Under the pieces are notes generated by a model. That model did not search any database. It worked only from the letters and a program-made list of their open reading frames with translations, and was not told the DNA's origin. Shown in pieces: positions 30,119 through 39,436 of a stretch of 64,000 nt of DNA; the first letter of the stretch is position 1; each line of letters starts with the position of its first letter. Source of the DNA: Streptomyces sp. NBC_00390 (GTDB lineage Bacteria > Actinomycetota > Actinomycetes > Streptomycetales > Streptomycetaceae); NCBI RefSeq assembly GCF_036057275.1, contig NZ_CP107945.1, positions 2,294,001 to 2,358,000 on the forward strand, given 5' to 3'. A program made the translations under genes and the position numbers.

Positions 30119-30826
30119 TCAGGACCAGGCAGCGACGAAGTAACCGACGCCGTACGGCGCGTCGTCGTACAGCAGCTGCCCGGCGAGCCCGGCGCCCTGC
30201 GCGGCTCCGGCCAGCACCTGCCAGGGAGCGCGGCCGGCCGCCTTGAGTTCGTACGCCAGTGAGGGGTCCAGCGCCGACATCGCATCGACGTCGGCGGCAT
30301 CCAGTGCCCGGGCCACCAACCGGTCGAAGTCCTCGGCGCGCGCGTCGAGATAGCCGGGGGCCTTGAGTGTGCGGCATGCACTGCCGTCCCCCATGACGAG
30401 CAGGGCAACACGTTCCGCCCGGCCGGCCAGGTCCCGGCCCACCTCCGCGCACTGCTCCACGTCGAGCCGTTCCCCGACACCGAGGCCTTCGAGCGGCGCG
30501 GCCGCCCAGCGGGTGCGCTCCAGCAGCCAGGCCGCGACGGCCAGCGAGGGGGGCAGGGGACGGTCCTGCTCCGGGCCGTCGCCCAACCGCACGTCGACGT
30601 CCACGCCGAAACCGCGGAAGGAACCGCGCGCACCGACGTGATGCGCGCCGCGCCCCTCCTCGTCGGCGGGTCCGACCACCAGCAGCAGGTCGGGCCGGGC
30701 AGCCGCGAGCACGGCCACGGCATCGGCACAGGCGGCCCGGGCGGTGTCGAGCTCCGGTGCGGCGCCCGAGGCCACCTCGGGCACCAGCAGCGGCGGACAC
30801 GGACAGACGGCGGCGGCGACAAGCAT
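30119..30826 (-). CDS. Class III extradiol dioxygenase (LigB)-like protein
   Basis: A 235-residue protein that starts MLVAAAVCPCPPLLVPE, the N-terminal strand and loop of LigB/MEMO-type proteins, with LLLVVGPADEE and a VMGDGSACRT stretch in place of the usual metal and base residues. The H-x-P of true dioxygenases is replaced by CPCPP, so metal binding is doubtful. It lies 62 nt downstream of miaB on the same strand; this pairing suggests co-transcription. Function unknown. Confidence 0.7.
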   Translation of the reverse strand: MLVAAAVCPCPPLLVPEVASGAAPELDTARAACADAVAVLAAARPDLLLVVGPADEEGRGAHHVGARGSFRGFGVDVDVRLGDGPEQDRPLPPSLAVAAWLLERTRWAAAPLEGLGVGERLDVEQCAEVGRDLAGRAERVALLVMGDGSACRTLKAPGYLDARAEDFDRLVARALDAADVDAMSALDPSLAYELKAAGRAPWQVLAGAAQGAGLAGQLLYDDAPYGVGYFVAAWS

Positions 30827-30888
30827 GATCGGAGCCTAATGCGTGTCCGGCCCGGTGGACCGCGCTGCCCGCCTCGCTGCCGTCGGCG

Positions 30889-32379
30889 TCAGTCGCAGCC
30901 GCAGCCCGGGGCCGCAGCCGCGGGCAGCGGCTCGGGCACGCCGATCTTCGGCAGACCCAGCATCACACCGGCCGGCTTCGCCGCCTCGACCGCGTTCCGC
31001 TTCTCCCAGGCATCCCCCGCGCGGGTACGGCGCACGGACGTCGCGACACCTTCGGCCAGCAGGTGGTGCGGCGCGGCGTAGGTGATCTCGACGGTGACCA
31101 CGTCTCCCGGGCGCACCTGGGCGTCCGGCTTGGTGAAGTGGACGAGGCGGTTGTCGGGGGCGCGGCCGGAGAGGCGGTGGGTGGCACCGTCCTTGCGGCC
31201 CTCACCCTCGGCGACCATGACCTCGAGCGTGCGGCCGACCTGCTTCTTGTTCTCCTCCCAGGAGATTTCCTCCTGCAGGGCGACCAAGCGCATGTACCGC
31301 TCCTGGACGACCTCCTTGGGGATCTGGCCGTCCATGGTGGCGGCCGGGGTTCCGGGACGCTTGGAGTACTGGAAGGTGAAGGCGTTCGCGAAGCGCGCCT
31401 CGCGGACCGTGTGCAGGGTCTGCTCGAAGTCCTCTTCTGTCTCGCCGGGGAAGCCCACGATGATGTCGGTGGAGATGGCGGCGTGCGGAATGGCCGCGCG
31501 CACCTTCTCGATGATCCCGAGGAAACGCTCCTGCCGGTACGAGCGGCGCATCGCCTTCAGAACCGTGTCCGAGCCGGACTGCAGCGGCATGTGCAGCTGC
31601 GGCATGACGTTCGATGTCTCTGCCATCGCGGCGATCACGTCGTCGGTGAAGTCACGCGGGTGCGGCGAAGTGAAGCGGACCCGCTCCAGGCCCTCGATCC
31701 TGCCGCAGGCGCGCAGCAGCTTGCTGAAGGCCTCACGGTCGCCGATGTCGGAGCCATAGGCGTTGACGTTCTGGCCGAGCAGCGTGATCTCGCACACGCC
31801 TTCGGCGACGAGTGCCTCGATCTCGGCCAGGATGTCGCCGGGCCTGCGGTCCTTCTCCTTGCCGCGCAGGGCAGGGACGATGCAGAAGGTGCAGGTGTTG
31901 TTGCAGCCGACGGAGATCGAGACCCAGGCGGCGTACGCGGACTCGCGGCGGGTCGGCAGCGTGGAGGGGAACGCCTCCAGCGACTCCGCGATCTCGACCT
32001 GCGCCTCTTCCTGGATACGGGCGCGCTCGAGCAGCACCGGCAGCTTGCCGATGTTGTGCGTACCGAAGACGACGTCGACCCACGGCGCCCTGGTGACGAT
32101 GGTGTCGCGGTCCTTCTGGGCCAGACAGCCGCCGACCGCGATCTGCATTCCGGGGCGGGCGGCCTTCATCGGGGCGAGCCTGCCGAGATTGCCGTACAGC
32201 TTGTTGTCGGCGTTCTCCCGCACCGCGCAGGTGTTGAAGACAACAACATCTGCGTCCCCGTCGGCGCCCTCGGGCGCGCGCACGTATCCGGCGTCCTCCA
32301 GCAGGCCGGACAGCCGCTCGGAGTCGTGGACGTTCATCTGGCACCCGTAGGTGCGCACCTCGTAAGTTTTCGCACTCAT
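30889..32379 (-). CDS. miaB: tRNA-2-methylthio-N6-dimethylallyladenosine synthase
   Basis: MiaB is a radical-SAM enzyme that methylthiolates i6A37 in tRNA. The 496-residue protein has the UPF0004 domain with C13 (TYGCQMN), C51 (FNTCAVRE) and C85 (GGCLAQ) for the auxiliary cluster, the radical-SAM motif C159-x3-C163-x2-C166 ([12 protein letters not shown]) and a C-terminal TRAM domain (about 380-450). The last residues are CGCD. ATG at 32379 is the family start; upstream codons in frame are spurious. miaA, the preceding pathway step, is 1.6 kb away. Confidence 0.97.
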   Translation of the reverse strand: MSAKTYEVRTYGCQMNVHDSERLSGLLEDAGYVRAPEGADGDADVVVFNTCAVRENADNKLYGNLGRLAPMKAARPGMQIAVGGCLAQKDRDTIVTRAPWVDVVFGTHNIGKLPVLLERARIQEEAQVEIAESLEAFPSTLPTRRESAYAAWVSISVGCNNTCTFCIVPALRGKEKDRRPGDILAEIEALVAEGVCEITLLGQNVNAYGSDIGDREAFSKLLRACGRIEGLERVRFTSPHPRDFTDDVIAAMAETSNVMPQLHMPLQSGSDTVLKAMRRSYRQERFLGIIEKVRAAIPHAAISTDIIVGFPGETEEDFEQTLHTVREARFANAFTFQYSKRPGTPAATMDGQIPKEVVQERYMRLVALQEEISWEENKKQVGRTLEVMVAEGEGRKDGATHRLSGRAPDNRLVHFTKPDAQVRPGDVVTVEITYAAPHHLLAEGVATSVRRTRAGDAWEKRNAVEAAKPAGVMLGLPKIGVPEPLPAAAAPGCGCD

Positions 32380-32488
32380 CGCGCCCACCAGGGTACGGGG
32401 TCCCCGTGCCCGTACGCCTCTGCCTTCCGCTGCCCCGCGAGGATGCAGGCCCTGGCCATCACGGGGAGCGAACTGGCAGGATCGCGCC

Positions 32489-33496
32489 ATGCTCCCCGCC
32501 TCCCGTATCAGCCGTCGCCGTGCCCTGCAGGGCTCCGCGGCCGCCCTGGTGGTCTTCGGACTGCTGCTGTGGTGGCTGCTGCCCTTCGGGCAGTCGTCGC
32601 CGAGCGGGAAGCTGACCTTCAGCACCGGTTCGCACAGCGGCGTCTACCAGCGCTACGGGGTGCTCCTGAAGGAGGCGCTGGCACAGGACATGCCGGACGT
32701 GGAGATAGCGCTGCAGACCAGCGAGGGCTCCCAGCAGAACCTGGCACGGGTCGCGTCGGGCGAGGCGGACTTCACCATCGCCACGGCGGACGCGGTCGCC
32801 AAGTACAAGCGGCAGGGGCTGCCGGGCGCCGACCGGCTGCGCGGGTGCGCGCGGCTCTACGACGACTATGTGCAGCTGATCGTGCCCAAGCGCTCCTCGA
32901 TCCGCTCGGTCGGCGATCTCCGCGGCAAAGTGGTGGGCATCGGCCAGGAAGGTTCCGGAATCCGGCTGGTCGCCGACCGGATAATGAGAGCTTCGAAGAT
33001 CGATCCGACGAAGGACATCACCCCTGTCCCGGCGGGTATCGACAAGACCCCGGCGCAGCTCGAGAAGGGCGAGCTCGACGCGTTCTTCTGGTCGGGCGGC
33101 CTGCCGACCAACACCGTGCAGGAGCTGTCCGAGCGCTTCGCGATCCGGCTGGTGCCGCTGACGCCCGGGCTCGTGGACAAGGTGCACGCGGCGGGCGACG
33201 CGAAGGGCGACGCGACCGGGTACTACCGCCCTGCCGTGATGCCGGCCGATGCCTATCGGCTGGCTCAGGGCGGCGTGCCGGTACCGACGATGGCGGTGCC
33301 CAACCTGCTCGTGACCACGGACCGGATGGATCCGGAGCTGACCGAGGGCTTCACCCGCACGGTGATCAGGAGCCGTGACCACATCGGCAACACGGTCCAC
33401 CCGGCACAGCTGGTGGACCTGCGCACCGCGGTCTACACCGACCCTGTGCCGCTGCACGAGGGCGCCCGGCGCTACTACCGCTCCGCCAAGCCGTAG
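32489..33496 (+). CDS. TAXI family TRAP-type solute-binding protein (orphan)
   Basis: A 335-residue exported protein with an Arg-rich start (RISRRRAL) and one hydrophobic segment (about 16-31), then the TAXI-TRAP binding domain: [33 protein letters not shown] and GIGQEGSGI. Such receptors feed a TRAP permease, which does not occur next to it here; its 3' end is 21 nt from the convergent gluK. It might serve a permease elsewhere or act as a sensor. Ligand unknown; glutamate-like or dicarboxylate ligands are known for other TAXI proteins. Confidence 0.82.
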   Translation: MLPASRISRRRALQGSAAALVVFGLLLWWLLPFGQSSPSGKLTFSTGSHSGVYQRYGVLLKEALAQDMPDVEIALQTSEGSQQNLARVASGEADFTIATADAVAKYKRQGLPGADRLRGCARLYDDYVQLIVPKRSSIRSVGDLRGKVVGIGQEGSGIRLVADRIMRASKIDPTKDITPVPAGIDKTPAQLEKGELDAFFWSGGLPTNTVQELSERFAIRLVPLTPGLVDKVHAAGDAKGDATGYYRPAVMPADAYRLAQGGVPVPTMAVPNLLVTTDRMDPELTEGFTRTVIRSRDHIGNTVHPAQLVDLRTAVYTDPVPLHEGARRYYRSAKP

Positions 33497-33517
33497 CCTT
33501 CGGCCCGCGGGGGCTGG

Positions 33518-34912
33518 TCAGGCGGCCGGGGACGTACGCGGGACGGTGACGGTCACCCGCAGGCCGTTCGGCTCATGGTGGGCGTACGCGATCGAGCCGC
33601 CGCCCGCCATCAGCAGCGCCCGGCTGATCGACAGTCCGAGGCCCGACCCCTTGATGTTCTGGTGGTGTCCACTGCGCCAGAAGCGGTCGCCGATGCGGGT
33701 CAGCTCCTCATCGGTCAGTCCGGGTCCGCGGTCGGTGATCACGATGCGCGACGAATCGCCGTTCGACTCGACCGAAACCCTGACCTCCTCACCCGGCGGG
33801 GTGAACTTCAGAGCGTTGTCGATCACTGCGTCCAGCGCACTGGACAGGGCGATGGGATCGGCCCAGGCGGTCATCGCGGCGATGTCGGAGGTCAGCACGA
33901 CGCCCTTCTCGTCGGCGAGCGGCCGCCAGGCGGCGACCCGTTCGCCCGTCAGCTCTCCTATGTCGGTCAGCTGGAGAACGGCGGAGGCGTGCTCCGCCAG
34001 TGCCAGGTCCAGCAGGTCGTCGAGGACCTGGGCCAAGCGCTTGCCCTCGGTGCGCACCGACGCGATCTCCTCATTGCCCTCGGGAAGTTCGAGCGCGAGG
34101 AGTTCGATGCGCAGCAGCAGTGCGGCGAGCGGATTGCGCAGTTGATGGGAGGCATCGGCGACGAACGCCCGCTGCTGCTCCAGGACCTCTTCGACGTTGT
34201 CCGCCATTTCGTTGAACGAGCGGGCCAGCCGTCTGAGTTCCGGCGGCCCGCCGGCGGCGGCGACGCGCGAGTTCAGCCGGCCCGTCGCGATGTCGTGGGT
34301 CGCCGCATCGAGGACGCGTACGGGGCGCAGCACCCAGCCAGTGAGGCGGAAGGCTGCGCCGACGGCGAGCAGCATCGCCGCGCTCTCGCCGGCGGCGATC
34401 AGCAGCCAGCCGCGCAGCACCCGCGAGCGCAGCTGGTCGGTGGGGGAGTCGGTGAGTACGACGGCGACGACGTCGCCGTCCCGTACCACCGGCGACGCCA
34501 CGACGAGCCGGCCGGCCTGCTGCCATGGCCAGACCTGGGGCGGATCCTGGCTGCGCCGCCCGGTGAGAGCCTCTTCGAACGCGTTGCGCCCTTCGCCCTC
34601 CTCCGGCACCGTCAGGTACTCGGGCGCGCTCGCCATCGAGTCACGGTTGCGGTAGAAGACGCCGGCGTCGATGCCGTACGTGTCCCGGTAGCGGTTGAGC
34701 TGCTCCTGGAGCGTGGATCGCCGCTCGTCCGTCGCCGAGCTCTCGTCGGTGACAAATTGCGCGAGGGCCGCGAAGCGCACGGTGTCGTCGATGCGGTCGA
34801 CGACGACGCGCTGCTGCTGCGCCGCGGCGACGCTCACCGCCAGCGGGAACCCCAGCGCGAGCAGCACACCGGCCATGAGCACGATGAGCAGCGGGAGAAG
34901 TCGGGTACGCAC
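33518..34912 (-). CDS. gluK: Sensor histidine kinase, GluK-type
   Basis: A 464-residue membrane kinase. Helix one (about 7-30), an extracytoplasmic sensor region (31-168), helix two (170-190), a HAMP domain (190-245), the phospho-acceptor H256 in DASHQLRNP and an ATPase domain with DAVIDNALKFTP and DRGPGLTDEE. It lies 15 nt after gluR and divergent from gluABCD. Published S. coelicolor GluR-GluK senses glutamate and controls gluABCD; this gene occupies the same position, so I adopt the name by synteny and architecture. Confidence 0.88.
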   Translation of the reverse strand: MRTRLLPLLIVLMAGVLLALGFPLAVSVAAAQQQRVVVDRIDDTVRFAALAQFVTDESSATDERRSTLQEQLNRYRDTYGIDAGVFYRNRDSMASAPEYLTVPEEGEGRNAFEEALTGRRSQDPPQVWPWQQAGRLVVASPVVRDGDVVAVVLTDSPTDQLRSRVLRGWLLIAAGESAAMLLAVGAAFRLTGWVLRPVRVLDAATHDIATGRLNSRVAAAGGPPELRRLARSFNEMADNVEEVLEQQRAFVADASHQLRNPLAALLLRIELLALELPEGNEEIASVRTEGKRLAQVLDDLLDLALAEHASAVLQLTDIGELTGERVAAWRPLADEKGVVLTSDIAAMTAWADPIALSSALDAVIDNALKFTPPGEEVRVSVESNGDSSRIVITDRGPGLTDEELTRIGDRFWRSGHHQNIKGSGLGLSISRALLMAGGGSIAYAHHEPNGLRVTVTVPRTSPAA

Positions 34913-34927
34913 CGGAGCCGGAGAACC

Positions 34928-35635
34928 TTACGAGCCGACGGGAGGGACGAGGCGGTATCCGACACCGCGCACGGTCTCGATCAGCGCCGGCATCCGCAGC
35001 TTGGAACGCAGCGACGCCACATGCACCTCGAGCGTGCGGCCTGTGCCCTCCCAGCTGGTGCGCCACACCTCGCTGATGATCTGTTCCCGGCGGAAGACGA
35101 CACCGGGCCGCTGAGCGAGCAGGGCCAGCAGGTCGAACTCCTTACGGGTGAGCTGGACGACGACACCGTCGACACTGACCCGGCGGGTGGGCAGCTCTAT
35201 GGTGACCGGGCCGAGCCGCAGGGCGTCGTCCGCAGGGGTCGCCGCGGCCTCGTCACCACTCACGGTGCGCCGGCTCACGGCGTGGATACGGGCGAGCAGT
35301 TCACCGGTGTCGTACGGCTTGACGACATAGTCGTCCGCGCCGAGGTTGAGGCCGTGGATCCGGGAGCGGACGTCGGCGCGCGCCGTGACCATGATCACAG
35401 GCGTCGAGGTGAGCTTCCGTATCTTGCCGCACACCTGGTAGCCGTCCTGGTCCGGCAGGCCCAGGTCCAGCAGCACGACCCCGAAGGGCGGCTTGTCCGG
35501 GGCAGCGGTGGGCAGCACGGCGCGCAGTGCCTCCTCGCCGTTGCGGGCGTGCACGACCTGGAAACCGTGCCTGGCCAGCACGGCGGACAGGGCGGCCGCG
35601 ACATGGTCGTCGTCCTCGACGAGCAGTAGTCTCAT
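34928..35635 (-). CDS. gluR: OmpR-family response regulator, GluR-type
   Basis: A 235-residue regulator with a receiver domain (1-125, phospho-acceptor D57 in LLDLGLPD, lysine in VKPYDTGELLAR) and a winged-helix DNA-binding domain (about 145-232). ATG at 35635 follows CTGGAGGGGGG. It forms a two-gene unit with the downstream kinase and is divergent from gluA across 275 bp. By synteny it corresponds to GluR, reported in S. coelicolor to act on the gluR/gluA interval. Confidence 0.9.
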   Translation of the reverse strand: MRLLLVEDDDHVAAALSAVLARHGFQVVHARNGEEALRAVLPTAAPDKPPFGVVLLDLGLPDQDGYQVCGKIRKLTSTPVIMVTARADVRSRIHGLNLGADDYVVKPYDTGELLARIHAVSRRTVSGDEAAATPADDALRLGPVTIELPTRRVSVDGVVVQLTRKEFDLLALLAQRPGVVFRREQIISEVWRTSWEGTGRTLEVHVASLRSKLRMPALIETVRGVGYRLVPPVGS

Positions 35636-35745
35636 GGCCCCCCTCCAGCGTGTTTGGTCGTGTCCCCGCCATTGGTCAGTTGTACGGAGTGCACAGAGCA
35701 TCAAGACCGATGCCCACCCATGGAGTCAAGTGGGTTCCTGTTGTC

Positions 35746-35770
35746 ACCGGGTTTCCGTTACCCACCCGGT
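35746..35770. promoter_or_regulatory. Candidate operator in the gluR-gluA interval
   Basis: Inverted repeat ACCGGGT (35746-35752) and ACCCGGT (35764-35770), with GTCACC and GTTACC also repeated 14 bp apart. Tandem or inverted half-sites are typical for OmpR-type regulators. Seen by eye; not matched to a published GluR site. Confidence 0.4.
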
Positions 35771-35910
35771 ACGCCGATCACCGTCCTGTTCACGCATGGT
35801 GTCCGGTCGAAGCCGGATCGTTATCCTCAATTTCCGCTCAGATGTAATGACGCTCGTCGCACCGCCTGTCTAGGGTCCTCAGCAACCGAGGAGGACGGAG
35901 CAAGAAGCCG

Positions 35911-36696
35911 ATGAGCGGAGTGTCAGTGACCAAGGGCGCGGAGGACGCGGTTGTCCCGGCGAGCGACCTGGTCGTGCTGAGCAACGTCAACAAGCACTTC
36001 GGCGCGCTGCATGTGCTCCAGGACATCGACCTGACCATCGCCCGTGGCGAGGTCGTGGTCGTCATCGGGCCCTCAGGGTCCGGCAAGTCCACGCTGTGCC
36101 GCACCATCAACCGCCTGGAGACGATCGACTCCGGCACCATCACGATCGACGGAAAGCCGCTGCCCCAGGAGGGCAAGGAGCTCGCGAGGCTCCGTGCCGA
36201 CGTGGGCATGGTCTTCCAGTCGTTCAACCTCTTCGCGCACAAGACTGTGCTGGAGAACGTGATGCTGGGCCAGGTCAAGGTACGCAAGGCGGACAAGAAG
36301 GACGCCGAGAGCAAGGCCCGCGCCCTGCTGGACCGGGTGGGCGTCGGCACGCAGGCCGACAAGTACCCGGCGCAGCTCTCCGGCGGTCAGCAGCAACGAG
36401 TTGCGATCGCACGGGCGTTGGCCATGAACCCCAAGGTCATGCTGTTCGACGAGCCCACGTCGGCTCTCGACCCCGAGATGATCAACGAGGTTCTCGAGGT
36501 CATGCAGCAACTGGCGCGCGACGGAATGACGATGGTCGTCGTCACCCACGAAATGGGCTTCGCACGTTCCGCCGCGAACCGGGTGGTATTCATGGCCGAC
36601 GGCAAGATCGTCGAGGAGGCCTCGCCCGAGGACTTCTTCAGCAGCCCGCGCAGCGACCGCGCCAAGGACTTCCTGTCGAAGATCCTGCACCACTGA
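35911..36696 (+). CDS. gluA: Glutamate ABC transporter ATP-binding protein
   Basis: A 261-residue ABC ATPase, first gene of gluABCD. Walker [10 protein letters not shown] (53-61), Q-loop, signature LSGGQQQR (about 156-163) and Walker [13 protein letters not shown]. It energises uptake through GluC and GluD. AGGAGGACGG lies 15 nt upstream of the ATG, so the start may be slightly later. The operon is divergent from gluR. Confidence 0.95.
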   Translation: MSGVSVTKGAEDAVVPASDLVVLSNVNKHFGALHVLQDIDLTIARGEVVVVIGPSGSGKSTLCRTINRLETIDSGTITIDGKPLPQEGKELARLRADVGMVFQSFNLFAHKTVLENVMLGQVKVRKADKKDAESKARALLDRVGVGTQADKYPAQLSGGQQQRVAIARALAMNPKVMLFDEPTSALDPEMINEVLEVMQQLARDGMTMVVVTHEMGFARSAANRVVFMADGKIVEEASPEDFFSSPRSDRAKDFLSKILHH

Positions 36697-36750
36697 GTCC
36701 GTCCCGGATCAGCCGATCACCTCATCGCGTCAACTCTTAGGGAAGTCACC

Positions 36751-37602
36751 ATGAAGCTTCGTAAGGTCACCGCCGCTTCTGCCGCCGTGCTCTCGCTCGC
36801 CCTCGCCGCCACCGCCTGTGGCTCCGGCAAGAAGAAGGACGACGCTGCCGGCGGCGGCTCCGAGGCCGGCGGCAAGATCACGATCGGTATCAAGATCGAC
36901 CAGCCGGGCATCGGCCTGAAGACCCCCGACGGCTCGTACACCGGCTTCGACGTCGACGTCGCCACGTACGTCGCCAAGGAGCTCGGCTACAAGGAGTCGG
37001 ACATCGTCTTCAAGGAGACGAAGAGCGCCGACCGCGAGACGGCGATCGAGCGCGGTGACGTCAAGTTCATCGCCGCCTCCTACTCGATCAACGACGAGCG
37101 TCTGCAGAAGGTCGACTTCGCCGGCCCGTACCTGCTGGCCCACCAGGACATCCTGGTCCGCGCGGACGACGACTCCATCAAGGACCCGAAGGACCTGAAC
37201 GGCAAGAAGCTGTGCTCGGTCACCGGCTCGACCTCGGCGAAGAACGTCAAGGAGAAGCTGGCCCCGAAGGCCCAGCTGCAGGAGTACGGCGGCTACTCCG
37301 AGTGCCTGACCGGCCTGGAGAACAAGGTCATCGACGCTCTGACCACGGACGACTCCATCCTCGCCGGCTACGCCGCGCAGGAGGCGTTCAAGGGCAAGTT
37401 CAAGCTCGCCGGCTTCCGGATGAGCAACGAGAACTACGGCATCGGCCTGAAGAAGGGCGACGCCGACCTCAAGAAGAAGATCAACGCCGCGCTCGAGAAG
37501 ATGGTCAAGGACGGCTCCTGGGACAAGGCCGTGGAGGCCAACTTCGGCCCCGCCGGCTACAAGAACGAGCCCGCGCCGAAGATCGGCAACATCGTCAAGT
37601 GA
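36751..37602 (+). CDS. gluB: Glutamate-binding lipoprotein
   Basis: A 283-residue periplasmic-type binding protein of the polar amino-acid family. The signal peptide ends in LAATAC with the lipidated cysteine at C24, followed by a Lys/Asp/Gly-rich linker. The domain shows GIKIDQPG, GFDVDVATYVA, AASYSINDERLQKVDFAGPY and the late VKDGSWDKAVEANFG. It delivers ligand to GluCD. Located 54 nt after gluA. Confidence 0.95.
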   Translation: MKLRKVTAASAAVLSLALAATACGSGKKKDDAAGGGSEAGGKITIGIKIDQPGIGLKTPDGSYTGFDVDVATYVAKELGYKESDIVFKETKSADRETAIERGDVKFIAASYSINDERLQKVDFAGPYLLAHQDILVRADDDSIKDPKDLNGKKLCSVTGSTSAKNVKEKLAPKAQLQEYGGYSECLTGLENKVIDALTTDDSILAGYAAQEAFKGKFKLAGFRMSNENYGIGLKKGDADLKKKINAALEKMVKDGSWDKAVEANFGPAGYKNEPAPKIGNIVK

Positions 37603-37687
37603 CTGCAGGGCTGACGAGGCGCGCCGCCGCTGACGGCGGCGGCGCGCCCGGCCCTTCCCACACGCACACGCGGAAGCGCGGGAGATC

Positions 37688-38353
37688 GTGTTCGATTTTC
37701 TTGATATGAACGAGCTGCTGGGGGCGTTCTGGGTGACGGTGAAGCTCACCGTCTACTCGGCCCTCGGCTCCCTGATATGGGGAACAATGCTGGCCGGCAT
37801 GCGGGTGGGGCCGATCCCGCTCATGCGGGGTTTCGGCACGGTCTACGTGAACGTGGTCCGTAACATCCCGCTCACCGTGATCATCGTCTTCACGTCGCTG
37901 GGCCTCTACTCGACCCTGGGAATCGCCCTGGGCGGCGACACCATCCCGGTGATCAACTTCCGGCTGGCGGTACTGGGCTTGATCGCCTATACGTCTGCCT
38001 TCGTGTGCGAGGCGCTGCGATCCGGCATCAACACGGTGCCCGTCGGACAGGCGGAGGCCGCGCGTGCGCTCGGTCTGAGCTTCACACAGGTGCTGCGGCT
38101 GATAGTCCTCCCGCAGGCCTTCCGCTCGGTCGTCAATCCGATGGCCAACGTGCTGATCGCGCTGACGAAGAACACCACTGTGGCCTCGGCCATCGGTGTC
38201 GCCGAGGCCGCGTACCTGATGAAGGGCTTGATCGAGGAATACGCCGCGCTTCTGCTGATCGCCGGCGTCTTCGCGCTCGGGTTCATCTGCCTGACACTGC
38301 CGACCGGACTGATCCTCGGCTGGGTGAGCAAGAAGGTTGCGGTGAAGCGATGA
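37688..38353 (+). CDS. gluC: Glutamate ABC transporter permease
   Basis: A 221-residue permease with about five membrane helices and the EAA loop EAARALGLSFTQVLRLIVLPQA (about 119-140). GTG at 37688 follows GCGGGAG. Its stop codon overlaps the gluD start as ATGA. Confidence 0.95.
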   Translation: MFDFLDMNELLGAFWVTVKLTVYSALGSLIWGTMLAGMRVGPIPLMRGFGTVYVNVVRNIPLTVIIVFTSLGLYSTLGIALGGDTIPVINFRLAVLGLIAYTSAFVCEALRSGINTVPVGQAEAARALGLSFTQVLRLIVLPQAFRSVVNPMANVLIALTKNTTVASAIGVAEAAYLMKGLIEEYAALLLIAGVFALGFICLTLPTGLILGWVSKKVAVKR

Positions 38354-39261
38354 CTTCCGTTCTCTACGACGCACAGGGGCCGAGCGCTAAGCGGCGCAAC
38401 CTCCTCTACACGGCTCTGTTCCTGGCCGCTTCCGCGGTCGTCGTGTGGTGGGTCTACGACGGTCTCAACTCCAAGGGCCAGCTCGACTGGGTCAAGTGGG
38501 AGCCGTTCTTCACCAGCTCCCAGCCGTATGTGACCTACATCTGGCCAGGGCTGCAGAACACCCTGACCGCCGCAGCCCTCGCTCTGGTCATCGCGCTTCC
38601 GCTCGGAGCGTTCTTCGGTATCGCCCGGCTCTCCGACCACTGGTGGGTCCGAGGCATCGCCGGCACGGTCGTGGAGTTCTTCCGCGCCATCCCGGTGCTG
38701 ATCCTGATGCTGTTCGCCAACCAGGCGTACTCGGATTTCACCGACATCGACAGCGATATGCGGCCGCTGTACGCGGTGGTCACCGGCCTGGTGCTGTACA
38801 ACGCCTCGGTCCTCGCGGAGATCGTCCGGGCCGGTATCCAGTCCTTGCCCACGGGCCAGACGGACGCGGCCAAGGCCATCGGCATGCGCAAGGGCCAGAC
38901 GATGCGGTACGTGCTGCTGCCGCAGTCGGTGACGGCCATGCTTCCGGCGATCGTCAGCCAGCTGGTGGTCATCGTGAAGGACACCGCCCTCGGCGGCGCG
39001 ATGCTCACCTTCTCCGAACTGCTGGCATCGGTACGCCCGATGAGCGCCAACTACGGCGCGAACAACATCGCCAGCTTCACGGTCGTCGCCCTCATCTTCA
39101 TCGCCCTGAACTTCGCGCTCACCTCGTTCGCGAGCTGGCTGGAGCGCAAGCTGCGGCGCGGCAAGAAGAGCACGGGTGCGGTGGTGCACGCCGGTCCCGG
39201 CGGCGGTCTGGAGACCATCGGCCCGCCGACGATCCACACCGACGACGGCCAGTCGGGCTGA
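38350..39261 (+). CDS. gluD: Glutamate ABC transporter permease
   Basis: A 303-residue permease that partners GluC. It has an N-terminal cytoplasmic start, a first helix at about 20-38, then the core with the EAA-type loop DAAKAIGMRKGQTMRYVLLPQS, and a hydrophilic tail of about 30 residues. The ATG overlaps the gluC stop by four bases (translational coupling). A hairpin terminator follows. Confidence 0.95.
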   Translation: MTSVLYDAQGPSAKRRNLLYTALFLAASAVVVWWVYDGLNSKGQLDWVKWEPFFTSSQPYVTYIWPGLQNTLTAAALALVIALPLGAFFGIARLSDHWWVRGIAGTVVEFFRAIPVLILMLFANQAYSDFTDIDSDMRPLYAVVTGLVLYNASVLAEIVRAGIQSLPTGQTDAAKAIGMRKGQTMRYVLLPQSVTAMLPAIVSQLVVIVKDTALGGAMLTFSELLASVRPMSANYGANNIASFTVVALIFIALNFALTSFASWLERKLRRGKKSTGAVVHAGPGGGLETIGPPTIHTDDGQSG

Positions 39262-39283
39262 TTGTCCGTCACGGATTCGGCTC

Positions 39284-39319
39284 GCGAGGGGCGGTGGCCA
39301 GGCGGCCGCCGCCCCTCGC
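39284..39319 (+). terminator. Hairpin terminator after gluABCD
   Basis: GCGAGGGGCGG (39284-39294) pairs perfectly with 39309-39319; pairing continues inward (TGGCC with GGCCG, one G-U) leaving a very short loop. Located 22 nt after the gluD stop. Confidence 0.8.
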
Positions 39320-39436
39320 CGAGTTCCGGCGGCGCTTGACGCGGACACCCGCAGTGGGTTGCATACGTTCTGTGATCGCTCACCGGGCTCCAGCCGCACT
39401 TCACCGCACGACCCTCCGGGCCCCAGGAGTCTCGAC

